Shown piece after piece: positions 8,335 to 19,449 of a stretch of 64,000 nucleotides of DNA. Below the pieces are notes generated by a model that saw only the letters and a list, made by a program, of their open reading frames with translations, had not been told where the DNA came from and did no database searches. The DNA comes from Solimicrobium sp043758755. Lineage in GTDB: Bacteria; Pseudomonadota; Gammaproteobacteria; Burkholderiales; Burkholderiaceae_D. The position numbers and the translations under genes were made by a program. Each line of letters starts with the position of its first letter. The stretch's first letter is position 1. The stretch is from the NCBI GenBank assembly GCA_043758755.1, contig JAYVMW010000012.1:227231-291230 (forward strand), written 5' to 3'.

Positions 8335-11127
8335 TCAGGCAGCCAGTTGTTTCAGCATTTTCTGCGCCTCAGGCATGGCTGGGAAATCCTTGCTCTTGAC
8401 CGCACTTTCCAGTTCTTTACGCGCCTGAATCTTGTCACCGGTTTTAAGCAGGGTAAAGGCCAGATGGTAATGGACTTCACCGTCAGCCGGTATCAGCTGT
8501 GCCGACTGCTGCAGCAGCGGCAACGCTTTCGCATAGTCACCTTTCTGAGCCAGTATCCATCCATACGTATCCAGAATCTGGGGATTCGATTTTGCCAGGT
8601 TGTGGGCCTTTTCAGCGTAGCCGATCGCATTTGGATCTTTCTCATGATCACAGGCCCAGGCCAGATTGTTGAGCAGCACTGGATTATTTGGATCTGACTT
8701 CAACAGGATCTGCAATTGTGCGATTGCTGGCAATTTTGATTGCGGGCTGGCCAGCAGCCAGGTCGCGTAATACAGTCGTGTTCGGTTGTCATCCTGGTGT
8801 TCCTGCAACCAGTTTTCAATCGCCTGACTGGCTTCCTTGTCCTTTTTTCCTTTGACCAGTGCATCGTGCAGTTTGACCAGAACCAGGCTGTTTTTGTTAA
8901 GCCCCAGGGCGGTTTGATAGGAATTGGCCGCCGGAACAAATTTATTCTGGCGCATTAATATATCGGCTTCCAATATGAATCCCTGCGCATTTTTGGCGTC
9001 CTGGGTCTGAATCTGCTTTGCGATTTTCAGGGCCGCGTCAAATTTGCCATTTCTTGAATCAAGATCCGCCAGTGCTATCTGGGCATTGAGGTAACCGGGT
9101 TTAATCAGCAATGCCTTGTTTAACGCTTCCCTTGCATTGGTTTCGTCATTGGCGTTGAGATAAGCAGCGGCAAGTTCCATCTGCGCTTGTGGTGAATCTG
9201 AACGCATTCCGGCCAACTTGGCATAGCTGGAAATTGCTCCCTGCCGGTCATTTGCCGCTATTTGAGTCCGGGCCAGCAATGAAAGAAATTCAGGATTGTC
9301 CGGTGCAGAAGCCTGCAGGTTTCTGGCCAGAGTCAGTGCCTTTTGCGTTTCTTTGGATTGTAAATAGAAAGCGATCAAAGGCTGTGCGGCCTGAACCTGA
9401 TTGGGATGATCGTCCAGAGCCCGGGTCAGCCATTTTTCAGATTCCTTGCCGTTGCCCTGCACGCCTGCCACGGATGCGAGCGCGAGTTCCGCGTTCAGAT
9501 TGTTTTTGTCGATTTTTAACAACGCGAGTAACCGCTCATTGGCGGCATCGAATTTTTTATCCCGCACATCCAGTTGGGCCAGATTGGCGACCGCGCCGAA
9601 ATAACTGGGTTGAATTTTAACGGCAGTTTCAAAACTGGCCCTGGCATTGACCACGTCATTTTTTCTCAGATAGATGATGCCTTTCAGACCATGTGCCAAC
9701 GCATTGTTTGGTTGCTCTTTTTCAAGACGCCCAATGGTCTCGAGCGCCTTGTCAAGCTCGTTGGTCTTCATGTAGGCCATTGTCAGCATGATGACCGATT
9801 TGGGAAAGGTGAGTTTGTCATTCAGACTGATGGCTTTTTCAAGTTCATTGATGGCGTCTTTGTTATCACCCATAAACGCTTTTTCCATGGCGATGTCATT
9901 ATGAACATTGGCGTTTTCCGGTGCGATTGCGTTGGCCTGATCAAAGTACATGCTGGCCTTGTTGAAGTCCCTTACTTTCAGTGCCGATTCACCTGCCAGC
10001 GAGTACAGCTGGCTGTCGTCCTTGTTGCCACCTTTAATGGCAACTTCCAGCGTATTCAATGCCATTCCGGGATTGCCATTTTTAATCTGGCACTGGGCCA
10101 GCAGTTTGCGGGCAAACAGATTGCCGGGAATTTCCTCGAGGTATTGCTTCAGAAATGCTTCCGCCTGCGTGGTGGAGTCCATGGCAAAGTTGACTGCGCC
10201 GGACAGCAGAATGGCCGGCAGAAAATGGGGCGCGCTTTTAAGCACTATACTCAGTGTGTCCAGCGCTTCACGGTTTTTGCCCTGTCCGAAATACAGGGTC
10301 GCCTGAACATAATTGCCGTAGGGATTTTTGGGCTGCGTATCCATTGCGGCCTTGACGTCAGATTGTGCTGCGTCATATTTTCTTGACCGGATTTCGATAT
10401 TTGCTTTTTCGATGTGTGCCATAAAATTGTGCGGCTGTATTTTTAACGCCGTCTCGAAACAGGTCAGCGCCTCAGTCGGGTTCGATTGAAATTGGAAAAT
10501 CTTGCCCTTGAAGAGCCAGGCTTCGACATTTTTAGAATCGGATTCAATCGCCTGATTGTTGTAACTGACCGCCTTGTTGATATCCTGCTCCGACATCGAC
10601 AGTTTGGCCAGACCAAGCAAGGCAGCAGACAGGCCGGGCTGCTTCGTCAGGGCCGCATTGAATGTATCTCTGGCCTGGGCGTTTTGTCGTAAATTGAATT
10701 GGGCTTCGCCCTTGATTGCCAGCAGTTCTGGCGAGAGGTTTTCACCTGAGGCGTTTAATTCATCCAGACATTTTTTGAATTGACCTTCCATCAGCAGCGA
10801 CCTGGCAATCTGGGTTTCAAGCTGACTCTGCGGCACGCCCAGTTTGACGGCTTTGCGAAATTCATTTTCAGCAGAATAGCCATCACCAAGCTGGAGGTAC
10901 AGTTCTCCCATCAAGATGCGCGCCTGTTTATGGTTGGGGTCTTTTTGCAATGCGTTTTTAAACTGAATCAGGGCGGATTTTTCATCTCCTTTCAGTTCAT
11001 AATTTTTGGCCTCCTCAACAAATTTGTCGGCCGAATAAAATCGGGTGCAGGCGGCGAGCGCCGTACAGGAAACCAGCATGGCCAGGATCAACGTGCGATT
11101 ATTAATGCGGTTCTCAAATTTTGACAT
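8335..11127 (-). CDS. prsT: TPR lipoprotein PrsT, PEP-CTERM system
   Basis: The 930-residue protein has a lipoprotein signal (MLVSCTALAACTR) and is otherwise almost wholly tetratricopeptide repeats, beginning with AEEFRKA- and ALIQFKNALQKDPNHKQAR-type units. Length, lipobox and repeat make-up match the TIGR02917 family, which accompanies exosortase A loci. Its probable role is as a periplasmic or outer-membrane scaffold for polysaccharide or PEP-CTERM protein handling. It ends 28 bp from the convergent export gene. Confidence 0.9.
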   Translation of the reverse strand: MSKFENRINNRTLILAMLVSCTALAACTRFYSADKFVEEAKNYELKGDEKSALIQFKNALQKDPNHKQARILMGELYLQLGDGYSAENEFRKAVKLGVPQSQLETQIARSLLMEGQFKKCLDELNASGENLSPELLAIKGEAQFNLRQNAQARDTFNAALTKQPGLSAALLGLAKLSMSEQDINKAVSYNNQAIESDSKNVEAWLFKGKIFQFQSNPTEALTCFETALKIQPHNFMAHIEKANIEIRSRKYDAAQSDVKAAMDTQPKNPYGNYVQATLYFGQGKNREALDTLSIVLKSAPHFLPAILLSGAVNFAMDSTTQAEAFLKQYLEEIPGNLFARKLLAQCQIKNGNPGMALNTLEVAIKGGNKDDSQLYSLAGESALKVRDFNKASMYFDQANAIAPENANVHNDIAMEKAFMGDNKDAINELEKAISLNDKLTFPKSVIMLTMAYMKTNELDKALETIGRLEKEQPNNALAHGLKGIIYLRKNDVVNARASFETAVKIQPSYFGAVANLAQLDVRDKKFDAANERLLALLKIDKNNLNAELALASVAGVQGNGKESEKWLTRALDDHPNQVQAAQPLIAFYLQSKETQKALTLARNLQASAPDNPEFLSLLARTQIAANDRQGAISSYAKLAGMRSDSPQAQMELAAAYLNANDETNAREALNKALLIKPGYLNAQIALADLDSRNGKFDAALKIAKQIQTQDAKNAQGFILEADILMRQNKFVPAANSYQTALGLNKNSLVLVKLHDALVKGKKDKEASQAIENWLQEHQDDNRTRLYYATWLLASPQSKLPAIAQLQILLKSDPNNPVLLNNLAWACDHEKDPNAIGYAEKAHNLAKSNPQILDTYGWILAQKGDYAKALPLLQQSAQLIPADGEVHYHLAFTLLKTGDKIQARKELESAVKSKDFPAMPEAQKMLKQLAA

Positions 11128-11177
11128 GATTTTTACCGTAAGTTAAAAGAGCATTAAAGAGCGACCTGTGAAAACTG

Positions 11178-12269
11178 CTAACGTGATTTTAATTTCTTGA
11201 TTGTCCGTGCCAATTTTTGCAGCAGGAAGGAAATCTGACCTTTCAATGTGTGTCTGTTGTAGGCAATAATTCCCCAGTATTCCCTGCGATGTGACATCCA
11301 GTCCTGTTTATAACTTTCATCGCCGTTTAAAAAATCGACTTCTTCAACCTGATCCACATCGATTACGTGCTGAAACAGACAGGCCGTGAGTATCGAACCG
11401 ATTGAATAGGTTGCGTAGTGTTTGTCATAAGCCAGCTTGTAGATTGACGCTTTGTTTTGATGCACCAGCCAGACCTGCACGGCCACCGGTTTGCCGTTAA
11501 AACTGGCGATGCCCATTCTGAGCCACCCCTGCCTGGCGCTTTCCAGAATCCAGCCTGGCATGAAATCGGGAAACGGTTCAGGTTGCTTCCAGCTGTTTCC
11601 ATACACCTGCAGGAAACTTTCTATCCGTCTTTTGGCATCGTCAACCGAACTGATTATGTCAACGCTGAACTGTCCTTCGTTTTTTAATTGCACCGATTTG
11701 CGCTGCAGGGTGTTTTTCAGCCTGGACGGCAACGACGCATAATATTGCTGATAAGTCCGGCCTGCGACGTTGAGATACCAGTTGCCAGAGCAAAAATAGC
11801 TTTCCACTGCCATGCCGGCATTGCTTAAAGTCTGCATCAGCAACGCATAATCATCGGAATTTTTTTCGATGGGATGCAAGTCAATAATGTCCCAGCGCGG
11901 CGTTTCTCTGACTATGCCCTGGACCAGGGTATCCAGATTCTGGCGGGACTGCCGGTCATTGATATTGATTACAGGCCCAAATATTGCCGAGTAATAGTTG
12001 GCTGCAGCGCGCAGAACGTTGAATTGAATAAAAGGAATCCCCGGCGGTTTGTGACACATCGGCAGGGCGGCAAGAACCGGTGACTGGAGATCATCGGATT
12101 CAAGGCCATATATACGTAACTGAAACTGGGTATTAAAACCGGTCTGGCTTAAATTCTGGAACCACGGCAGACTCAGAAAGAAGCCACCGCGTTCACTGCA
12201 GGTCTGAAAAAAATTGCTGTACGATGGCGACAGGTCGTTGAAACTGGAATACACGTTTATCCGGGCCAT
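11178..12269 (-). CDS. GNAT/FemAB-like acyltransferase (BioF2 domain)
   Basis: The 363-residue protein resembles the BioF2-like GNAT family: an N-terminal FFQTCSERGGFFLSLPWFQNL block, a central LKNTLQRKSVQLKN helix, and GKPVAVQVWLVHQNKASIYKLAYDK, which is the usual acceptor-side beta strand. The C-terminal DFLNGDESYKQDW is also typical. It lies between prsT and the epimerase, all on the minus strand, so it probably acts on the same polysaccharide, perhaps by acetylating or aminoacylating a sugar. The acyl donor cannot be told from the sequence. Confidence 0.75.
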   Translation of the reverse strand: MARINVYSSFNDLSPSYSNFFQTCSERGGFFLSLPWFQNLSQTGFNTQFQLRIYGLESDDLQSPVLAALPMCHKPPGIPFIQFNVLRAAANYYSAIFGPVININDRQSRQNLDTLVQGIVRETPRWDIIDLHPIEKNSDDYALLMQTLSNAGMAVESYFCSGNWYLNVAGRTYQQYYASLPSRLKNTLQRKSVQLKNEGQFSVDIISSVDDAKRRIESFLQVYGNSWKQPEPFPDFMPGWILESARQGWLRMGIASFNGKPVAVQVWLVHQNKASIYKLAYDKHYATYSIGSILTACLFQHVIDVDQVEEVDFLNGDESYKQDWMSHRREYWGIIAYNRHTLKGQISFLLQKLARTIKKLKSR

Positions 12270-12283
12270 GTCGTCGTGTCCGT

Positions 12284-13321
<1,038 letters not shown>

Positions 13322-13340
13322 TTTTTTTCCAGTTATAAAG

Positions 13341-14624
13341 TTAGAGTCGCCAGACACTGAAGCCGGCTGCAATTAATTCGTCGGGATTGTATTGGGATTT
13401 GATATCGATGAAACAGGCATCGGGTAACGATTTTGACTTATAGTCCGACAGTGGGCGGTTCAATAATTCCTGATGGGACACGGCGGCAACCGTCACCTGT
13501 GCCACCGGCAGTTCGGACCAGGAATCGAGCCTGATACCGTATTCATGCATGGTGTCATGGGCGTCGGCGATCGGATCATGGACATGCACATCAAGACCGT
13601 AAGTCTGCAGTTCGGCAACCATGTCTGCCACTTTCGAGTTGCGGATGTCCGGGCAGTTCTCTTTGAAAGTAATGCCCATCACATTGACGATACAGCCCTT
13701 GACGTGATGATTGGCACGAATAATTTCCTTGACTACTTTTTCTGCAATAAATTTAGCCATGCCGTCGTTGATGCGCCGGCCCGCCAGAATGACCTGCGGA
13801 TGATAGCCAATCATGTCGGCTTTGTGAGTCAGGTAATACGGATCAACGCCGATGCAGTGGCCGCCGACCAGACCGGGCCGGAAATTGAGGAAATTCCATT
13901 TGGTTCCTGCGGCTTTGAGCACCTCCAGCGTATCGATGCCGATCATGTCAAAGATAATTGCCAGTTCGTTCATCAGGGCGATATTCAGATCGCGCTGGGT
14001 GTTTTCGATCACTTTGGCCGCCTCGGCAACCTTGATGCTGGAAGCGCGGTAGACACCTTTAACGATGATTTTTTCGTAGAGTTGCGCAATTTTTTCCAGT
14101 GTCGGTTCATCATCGCCCGAGACCACTTTGAGTATATTGGGCAAGGTGTGGACTTTATCGCCCGGATTGATCCGTTCCGGTGAAAAGCCAACGTGAAAAT
14201 CCTTTTTCCAGGTCATTTTGGAGTGGCTTTCCAGTACCGGAATACAGATTTCTTCGGTAGCGCCCGGATAAACAGTCGACTCATAAATGATAATGGCGCC
14301 GCGTTTCATGTGTTTGCCAACGGTTTCGCTGGCACTTAACAATGGTTTGAAATTGGGATTGTGGGCACTGTCGACTGGTGTTGGAACGGCGACGATGATG
14401 TAGTCGGCCTGTGCCAGAATGGTCGGGTCGGAACTGGTGGTGAGGTGGGTTGCAGTGCGAAACTCTTCTGTTGAAATTTCACCGGTCGGATCAACCCAGT
14501 CGTGGTAACTGGCAACTTTGCGTTCGGATATGTCAAACCCCAGGGTCCGCATTTTTTTCCCGAACTCAACCGCCAACGGGAGACCGACATAACCTAAACC
14601 GACGATGCCAATGGTAGTATCCAT
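13341..14624 (-). CDS. UDP-N-acetylhexosamine 6-dehydrogenase (TviB/WbpO-like)
   Basis: The protein begins MDTTIGIVGLGYVGLPLAVEF, the dinucleotide-binding start of UDP-sugar dehydrogenases, and has the catalytic Cys in PGLVGGHCIGVDPYYL. That context (GGHCIGVDPYYLTHKA) is the WbpO/TviB group acting on UDP-GlcNAc or UDP-GalNAc rather than UDP-glucose. The frame is open from 15002, but the ATG at 14624 starts the Rossmann fold directly and gives 427 residues, the usual family length; the extra N-terminal part has no domain. With the epimerase it supplies an amino-uronic acid for the polysaccharide. Confidence 0.88.
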   Translation of the reverse strand: MDTTIGIVGLGYVGLPLAVEFGKKMRTLGFDISERKVASYHDWVDPTGEISTEEFRTATHLTTSSDPTILAQADYIIVAVPTPVDSAHNPNFKPLLSASETVGKHMKRGAIIIYESTVYPGATEEICIPVLESHSKMTWKKDFHVGFSPERINPGDKVHTLPNILKVVSGDDEPTLEKIAQLYEKIIVKGVYRASSIKVAEAAKVIENTQRDLNIALMNELAIIFDMIGIDTLEVLKAAGTKWNFLNFRPGLVGGHCIGVDPYYLTHKADMIGYHPQVILAGRRINDGMAKFIAEKVVKEIIRANHHVKGCIVNVMGITFKENCPDIRNSKVADMVAELQTYGLDVHVHDPIADAHDTMHEYGIRLDSWSELPVAQVTVAAVSHQELLNRPLSDYKSKSLPDACFIDIKSQYNPDELIAAGFSVWRL

Positions 14625-14811
14625 AATGTTGTCTACTCTTGTAATAAGTTTAGTCAGTGACAGGGAAATAACTTTTATATCACATAATGTCGCCTGTGCA
14701 TGATATTTCATATTTGCTGGTTTTTGCATGGCAAAATGCCAATTTGCTTCTCTTATTGCCCGACAAAAACAACAACCTGTGGTTAAGAACACCCCGTTAA
14801 GGATTCGCTGA

Positions 14812-16614
14812 ATGATAGAAATCGCCTTGCACAGTTTCCCCTTTGCGACCCTGGTTTTCATTACTGGATATGTGTTTTTTCTGTATCGTTTTCCAAAACT
14901 ATGGTTACCCATGGTACTGGCGAGTATGCCGGTGCTGGATTTTGCGCCCTGGACCGGGCAATTTTTTTTTGATGAATATGACGCGTTATTGTTGTTGACC
15001 ATCGCTGTCGTGTCTGTGCGTCAGGGCCGGTTTTCGAGCCGGGACCAGGACTTTGGATGGACCAGGATTTCCGTCGTACTGGTGTTTGGTCTGCTCATTT
15101 CTGCGCTACTGGCAACGCTGCTTGGCGCCTTCCCATTTCCGTCACTGGATATCAATTCCTTCAATGACTACCTGAGCCCTTATAACGCCTTGCGGGTTGG
15201 CAAAGGGACCGGCTTTGCCTGCCTGCTGGCGTGGCTGGCAGCGGCAGATCTCCGGCAGGATATGCAGCGGACCTTCAGCCATTTCACGCTGGGTCTGGTG
15301 CTGGGTGTGCTGTTCGCCAGTCTGGCCATCGTCTGGGAAAGGTTGAGTTATACCGGATTGTTCAACTTTGACAGCCCCTACCGAGTGGTCGGACTGTTTT
15401 CCGGCATGCATACCGGCGGGGCGTATGTCGAGGGCTATCTGGTCACCGGTCTGCCTTTTGTCATATGGTGGGGAATTCATCAGCGCCACTGGATGGCAAG
15501 AAGTGCGGCATTACTGATTTTTTTAACCGGCTGCTATGCGCTGCTGGTGACTTACGCGCGCGGCGGCTATCTGGCGTTTATTTTATCCGGCCTGGTCATG
15601 TTTTCAGGTCTGTTGTGGCGCAACCTGGATGATTTCAAAAAGAGCTATTCGCGCATTGCGCTGCTGGTGTTGATCATCACGCTGTTTGGGGCGAGCTTTT
15701 CCTATACAAAGACGCCCATGCACAAACGATTCAATCACCTGTCTGAAGACCGGATAACGCGGGTTACGCACTGGCGCCAGATTATTTCAATCATGGACGG
15801 GGGCTGGAAGGTCGCTTTGTTTGGCGAAGGGCTGGGAAAACTGCCGCTGCTTTACGCGCAACGTGCCACGGCAGATGATGCATTATCTGAATATCGGTTC
15901 GTGAAAGAGCAGAACAGGAATGTGCTGCAATTGACCGGTGGCGATCCGCTTTATTTTGAACAGATAGTGCGCCTGAACCAAAACGATCAATATGCCGTGA
16001 CGCTGGTTGCACGCAATAAATCGCCGGCTTCCGATATTTACCTCACGCTGTGCCGAAAATGGATGCTGTATGCCCACCAGTGTCAGTGGTTTCGAACCAC
16101 ACTGCAGCCCGATGCACAATGGCAGACCTTTCATTATGTGGTGAAGATGGATGAATTTTCCACGCTGCCGTGGTATTCGGCTCCAACCATGAAGTTATCG
16201 CTTGAGAATGAAGTGGCCGGCAGCACCGCAGAAATCGCATCCGTGTCTTTGCAGTCGCCGGGTGGCAGCGAAGTGCTGCACAACGGTGATTTTTCTGCCG
16301 GTTCGGATTACTGGTTTTTTTCTACCGATAATCATTTGCCGTGGCATTACAAAAATTTGTTCCTGCAAATTTATTTTGAACAGGGTCTGCTGGGCCTGAC
16401 GCTGATGCTCGTTCTGCTGGCATACAGCGCGACAATTCTGGTGCAACGACGTTCCGAGCCCGATTTCCCCGCCCCGTTGCTGGCCGCCGCACTGACCGGG
16501 TTTCTGACGGTCGGCCTGGTGGACAGTCTGTTTGATTTTCCGCGCATGGGGATGTTGTTTTACCTGATGCTCATGCTGATCCAGTTTCAAAAGCCGCTGT
16601 CAGGCAAAATCTGA
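14812..16614 (+). CDS. O-antigen ligase/Wzy-like membrane protein with large extracytoplasmic insert
   Basis: Many transmembrane helices run through the first 300 residues, with the Wzy_C-type region VTYARGGYLAFILSG. The family signature is split: GEGLG at about residue 338 and WHYKNLFLQIYFEQGLLG from about residue 510 are normally separated by a short loop. Here some 160 residues intervene, including LHNGDFSAGSDYWFF, which resembles the start of a carbohydrate-binding beta-sandwich. Three more hydrophobic segments close the protein. It is divergent from the sugar genes and probably polymerises or ligates this locus' repeat unit on the periplasmic side. Confidence 0.78.
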   Translation: MIEIALHSFPFATLVFITGYVFFLYRFPKLWLPMVLASMPVLDFAPWTGQFFFDEYDALLLLTIAVVSVRQGRFSSRDQDFGWTRISVVLVFGLLISALLATLLGAFPFPSLDINSFNDYLSPYNALRVGKGTGFACLLAWLAAADLRQDMQRTFSHFTLGLVLGVLFASLAIVWERLSYTGLFNFDSPYRVVGLFSGMHTGGAYVEGYLVTGLPFVIWWGIHQRHWMARSAALLIFLTGCYALLVTYARGGYLAFILSGLVMFSGLLWRNLDDFKKSYSRIALLVLIITLFGASFSYTKTPMHKRFNHLSEDRITRVTHWRQIISIMDGGWKVALFGEGLGKLPLLYAQRATADDALSEYRFVKEQNRNVLQLTGGDPLYFEQIVRLNQNDQYAVTLVARNKSPASDIYLTLCRKWMLYAHQCQWFRTTLQPDAQWQTFHYVVKMDEFSTLPWYSAPTMKLSLENEVAGSTAEIASVSLQSPGGSEVLHNGDFSAGSDYWFFSTDNHLPWHYKNLFLQIYFEQGLLGLTLMLVLLAYSATILVQRRSEPDFPAPLLAAALTGFLTVGLVDSLFDFPRMGMLFYLMLMLIQFQKPLSGKI

Positions 16615-16712
16615 ACCAGGCAAATAGTTACCCATTTATTGACCTGGACACATATCATTGTGTATATATGTGTGTAGACTGGAAAGTTCAGCAATTTGGC
16701 TAACAAACATTT

Positions 16713-17435
16713 ATGCGACGTCGCACCGTGATGAAACTGGCAGGATTGCCATTTCTTATTAATTTGCCTTTGCAGGCTCAGCAGAACCGCACACTACATA
16801 TTTCCACGTTGTTGTTGAGTGACCCTGCCACAATAATTGCAGCAAAAGAGGTGGTTGAGGCATACCGACGATTGAATTTAAACGTGGAAATCAAGGAACT
16901 GCCAGGTGATCGGTCTTTACAAAGTGCAAACTTGGGGGAGACTGATGGCGAGTTGTATCGCAGAGCCGAACTGGAAGCGCAATATTCCAACCTGATCATG
17001 GTGCCTGTCCCCTTAATGAATTATGAAATCGTCGTGTTTTCCCACAAGGTGAATTTTCCCGTGAAAGATTGGGAAAGCCTGCGTCCGTACAATGTCGGAT
17101 TTGTTAAAAGCATCAAGGCCATCGAAGACAATACCAGGGGCATGAAAATCGAAGTTGCGCCGGCACTGCGGAATGCATTTTTGAAGATGATGGTGGGGCG
17201 CTCTGATGTGGTGGTTTGCAATCGACTGTCAGGATTGGGCATGATAAAAGAACTGGGTCTTACAGATGTTAAGCTACTGTCACCAGCTTTATCCATATTT
17301 CCTGTCTACCACTATATACATAAAAAACACGCAGAACTGCTCGTAAAACTTACAAGAGAATTAAGGCAAATGCAAGAGGATAAAACTTTCGAAAATATGC
17401 AAAAGACTGTAATCGCAAACTTGGGACTGGAGTAA
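16713..17435 (+). CDS. Periplasmic substrate-binding protein (SBP_bac_3-like)
   Basis: This 240-residue protein opens with MRRRTVMKLAGLPFLINLPLQAQ, a signal peptide with a twin-arginine look (RRTVMK), and then has the size and layout of a family 3 solute-binding domain (LHISTLLLSDPATIIAAKEVVEAYRR near the start). No ABC permease or ATPase is adjacent, and such orphan proteins are common in this group. A second orphan binding protein is at 18447. The ligand cannot be inferred. An inverted motif ACACATAT...ATATGTGT lies about 40-65 bp upstream of the start. Confidence 0.65.
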   Translation: MRRRTVMKLAGLPFLINLPLQAQQNRTLHISTLLLSDPATIIAAKEVVEAYRRLNLNVEIKELPGDRSLQSANLGETDGELYRRAELEAQYSNLIMVPVPLMNYEIVVFSHKVNFPVKDWESLRPYNVGFVKSIKAIEDNTRGMKIEVAPALRNAFLKMMVGRSDVVVCNRLSGLGMIKELGLTDVKLLSPALSIFPVYHYIHKKHAELLVKLTRELRQMQEDKTFENMQKTVIANLGLE

Positions 17436-17516
17436 ATTCTGGTTGTCGAAATACGGGTCGCACTGGCTGCCAAGTGCCGTAACAATGGCTGCAATGCCAG
17501 GAGCATCATTTCCAAT

Positions 17517-18389
17517 TCACTTTAAAATTAATCTGGTCATAACGGGGAAATGGTCAGATGGATAGCGTTGATTCAACGAATCGGTAAGCGTCCCATACTT
17601 AATTATCCGGACCCGTTTGGTGACAAAGATGTAATCGATACGGTCCTTTGGTAATTCTCCCCACCGAAAACCATTGAATGTCGCAGCCGGTCCGTAAGGC
17701 GCTGCTTCGCTGACATCCCGCGCATCTCGCAATGTACTGCGCATAATGCCGATTTGCTCTGTATCTGGCGTGGAATTAAAATCACCAAGACAAATTACTG
17801 GTTGGGTTCCAGCGATTTCTTCAATCTTTCTCAAAACAAGCCTGGCAGATTCGCGGCGCGCCACGATGCCCTGATGATCAAAATGCACCGAAAAAACATA
17901 GAAGGATTTTCCAGATTTTCGGTCGCGCAATCGTGCCCACGTAGCGATACGTTTGCAACATTCTGCATCCCAACCCAGTGATGGCTGACCGGGTGTTTCA
18001 CTCAACCAAAAGTCACCGTGACGCTGCAGCAGAAAGCTCGAGTTCCGAAAAAAAATTGTCGAATGCTCGCCCGCATCAAGTCCGTCGTCCCGACCGACGC
18101 CAACATGGGAGAATTCACTCATTTCTGACAAATCCTGAATTTGATTTCCCAATCCTTCCTGGGTCCCGAACACATCGAATTCATGAAAGCGTATCAACGC
18201 TTTAACAGATTCTTTCCGAAGTGGCCAGCCATTGGCACCATCACTCGGGTTGTCAAACCGCAGATTGTAAGTACCTGCAATAATCGATTTTTCCTCCTGA
18301 GCCGGAGTATCCTGGGCCGCAAAGGTGAACATTGGGATCAGTATCAAACACAACATTCCAATCATTCCAGACGTTGCTATAGGTCGCAT
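17517..18389 (-). CDS. Secreted endonuclease/exonuclease/phosphatase-family hydrolase
   Basis: A signal peptide (MLCLILIPMFTFA) precedes a complete EEP fold: GTYNLRFDN, the metal ligand Glu in FGTQEGL, the catalytic His in SVHFDHQG, GDFNSTPDTE, DRIDYIF, and SDHFPV at the end. The order and spacing suggest a phosphodiesterase or phosphatase acting outside the cytoplasm; sugar-phosphate, lipid or nucleic acid substrates are all possible. GGAG precedes the ATG. It is followed on the same strand from the binding-protein gene at 18447 but with a 57-bp gap. Confidence 0.82.
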   Translation of the reverse strand: MRPIATSGMIGMLCLILIPMFTFAAQDTPAQEEKSIIAGTYNLRFDNPSDGANGWPLRKESVKALIRFHEFDVFGTQEGLGNQIQDLSEMSEFSHVGVGRDDGLDAGEHSTIFFRNSSFLLQRHGDFWLSETPGQPSLGWDAECCKRIATWARLRDRKSGKSFYVFSVHFDHQGIVARRESARLVLRKIEEIAGTQPVICLGDFNSTPDTEQIGIMRSTLRDARDVSEAAPYGPAATFNGFRWGELPKDRIDYIFVTKRVRIIKYGTLTDSLNQRYPSDHFPVMTRLILK

Positions 18390-18446
18390 TTAAAGACTCC
18401 AAATTTATATCAATACCTGTGTTACAAAAAACAATTTTCCTGCCAT

Positions 18447-19334
18447 TCAATGAATATGGTCCTGATCCCGCAGCGGCGGCAAGTTATCTGGCAACAGAGG
18501 ATTGCTCAATTCAAATACGGTTCTGGTGCCAAGATGTGCGCGCTTGATCGACTCGCTGTTAAATTTCTCAAACAACCGGTCGAACGAACCATCGGATATT
18601 GCAGTCCGCAGACCGCTCTCGATCGACCTTGCCAGTGCTGCGTTGTTTTTTCTGACAAAAAAGTATGTATAGACTGGATAATGCAGCGCCAGCCCCTGTT
18701 CAATTTCCAGTTTAAGGTTTGCATGGCTCTCTGACTCGCCCCAAATCTCAACGATACCACGTGGAAAGTATTGAAAACGCTGCTCTGCAAGCATGGCGAA
18801 CATCGTTTCATAGGCTTCAGCGCCAACCACCTTCAGACCGTTTGCGCGAAAAATTGCACTGTCAGACCAGTCGCGCTGCAGTCCTGCAGACTGCAACTGC
18901 AACTGCGCCAATGTATGAACGTCGGCAAACAATTGGTGATCATCGGCGCGAATCAGGAACAGGCGCCAGCCGAGTATGCCTTTGTCGATCGGAATCTGGA
19001 CCGGTAAATAATTTTCTTCTTTTTCACGTGTGGTTGGCCCCCAAAATACGTCGATTCCACCATTGGCACCCACATTTTTCATTGCTCGCTTCAAGGGCAT
19101 GGAAATGGGATTTGCACGTAACTCGTACCGGCCGCCGGTTTTACTCAATGCAAGCTCAAGTAGCGTTATATAGTAGTCCGAACGCCTGTCAGCCGGTGTG
19201 GCAGCAGCGGAGTAATAAATCTTCTGGACCGATTCAGCAAATGCGCTCGACAGCGAAGTCGTAAACAGGTACGACACGGCTATTGCCGCCTCCATAATAT
19301 TGGTTCGTAACTTCATGGGGATTAAGGAGTTCAT
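18447..19334 (-). CDS. Putative periplasmic binding protein (amino acid ABC type)
   Basis: After a hydrophobic signal stretch (AAIAVSYLFTTSLSSAFA) the protein resembles family 3 solute-binding proteins: DYYITLLELALSKTGG, SMPLKRAMKNV, and FQYFPRGIVEIWGE. The N terminus is uncertain: the frame is open from a GTG at 19412, but ATGs at 19334 and 19316 place the signal peptide at the start, and none has a strong ribosome site. No transport partners are nearby, so a sensory or scavenging role is as likely as transport. Confidence 0.6.
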   Translation of the reverse strand: MNSLIPMKLRTNIMEAAIAVSYLFTTSLSSAFAESVQKIYYSAAATPADRRSDYYITLLELALSKTGGRYELRANPISMPLKRAMKNVGANGGIDVFWGPTTREKEENYLPVQIPIDKGILGWRLFLIRADDHQLFADVHTLAQLQLQSAGLQRDWSDSAIFRANGLKVVGAEAYETMFAMLAEQRFQYFPRGIVEIWGESESHANLKLEIEQGLALHYPVYTYFFVRKNNAALARSIESGLRTAISDGSFDRLFEKFNSESIKRAHLGTRTVFELSNPLLPDNLPPLRDQDHIH

Positions 19335-19449
19335 TTCAAATATGGTCGAAGTTGGATTTCGCCTTCGGTTTTCCCTCACCTTGGTTCTGACGCTGGAGAA
19401 GAAATAAATCACGAAATACGGATGCGCTAAATTTTATGATACAGCAGGA

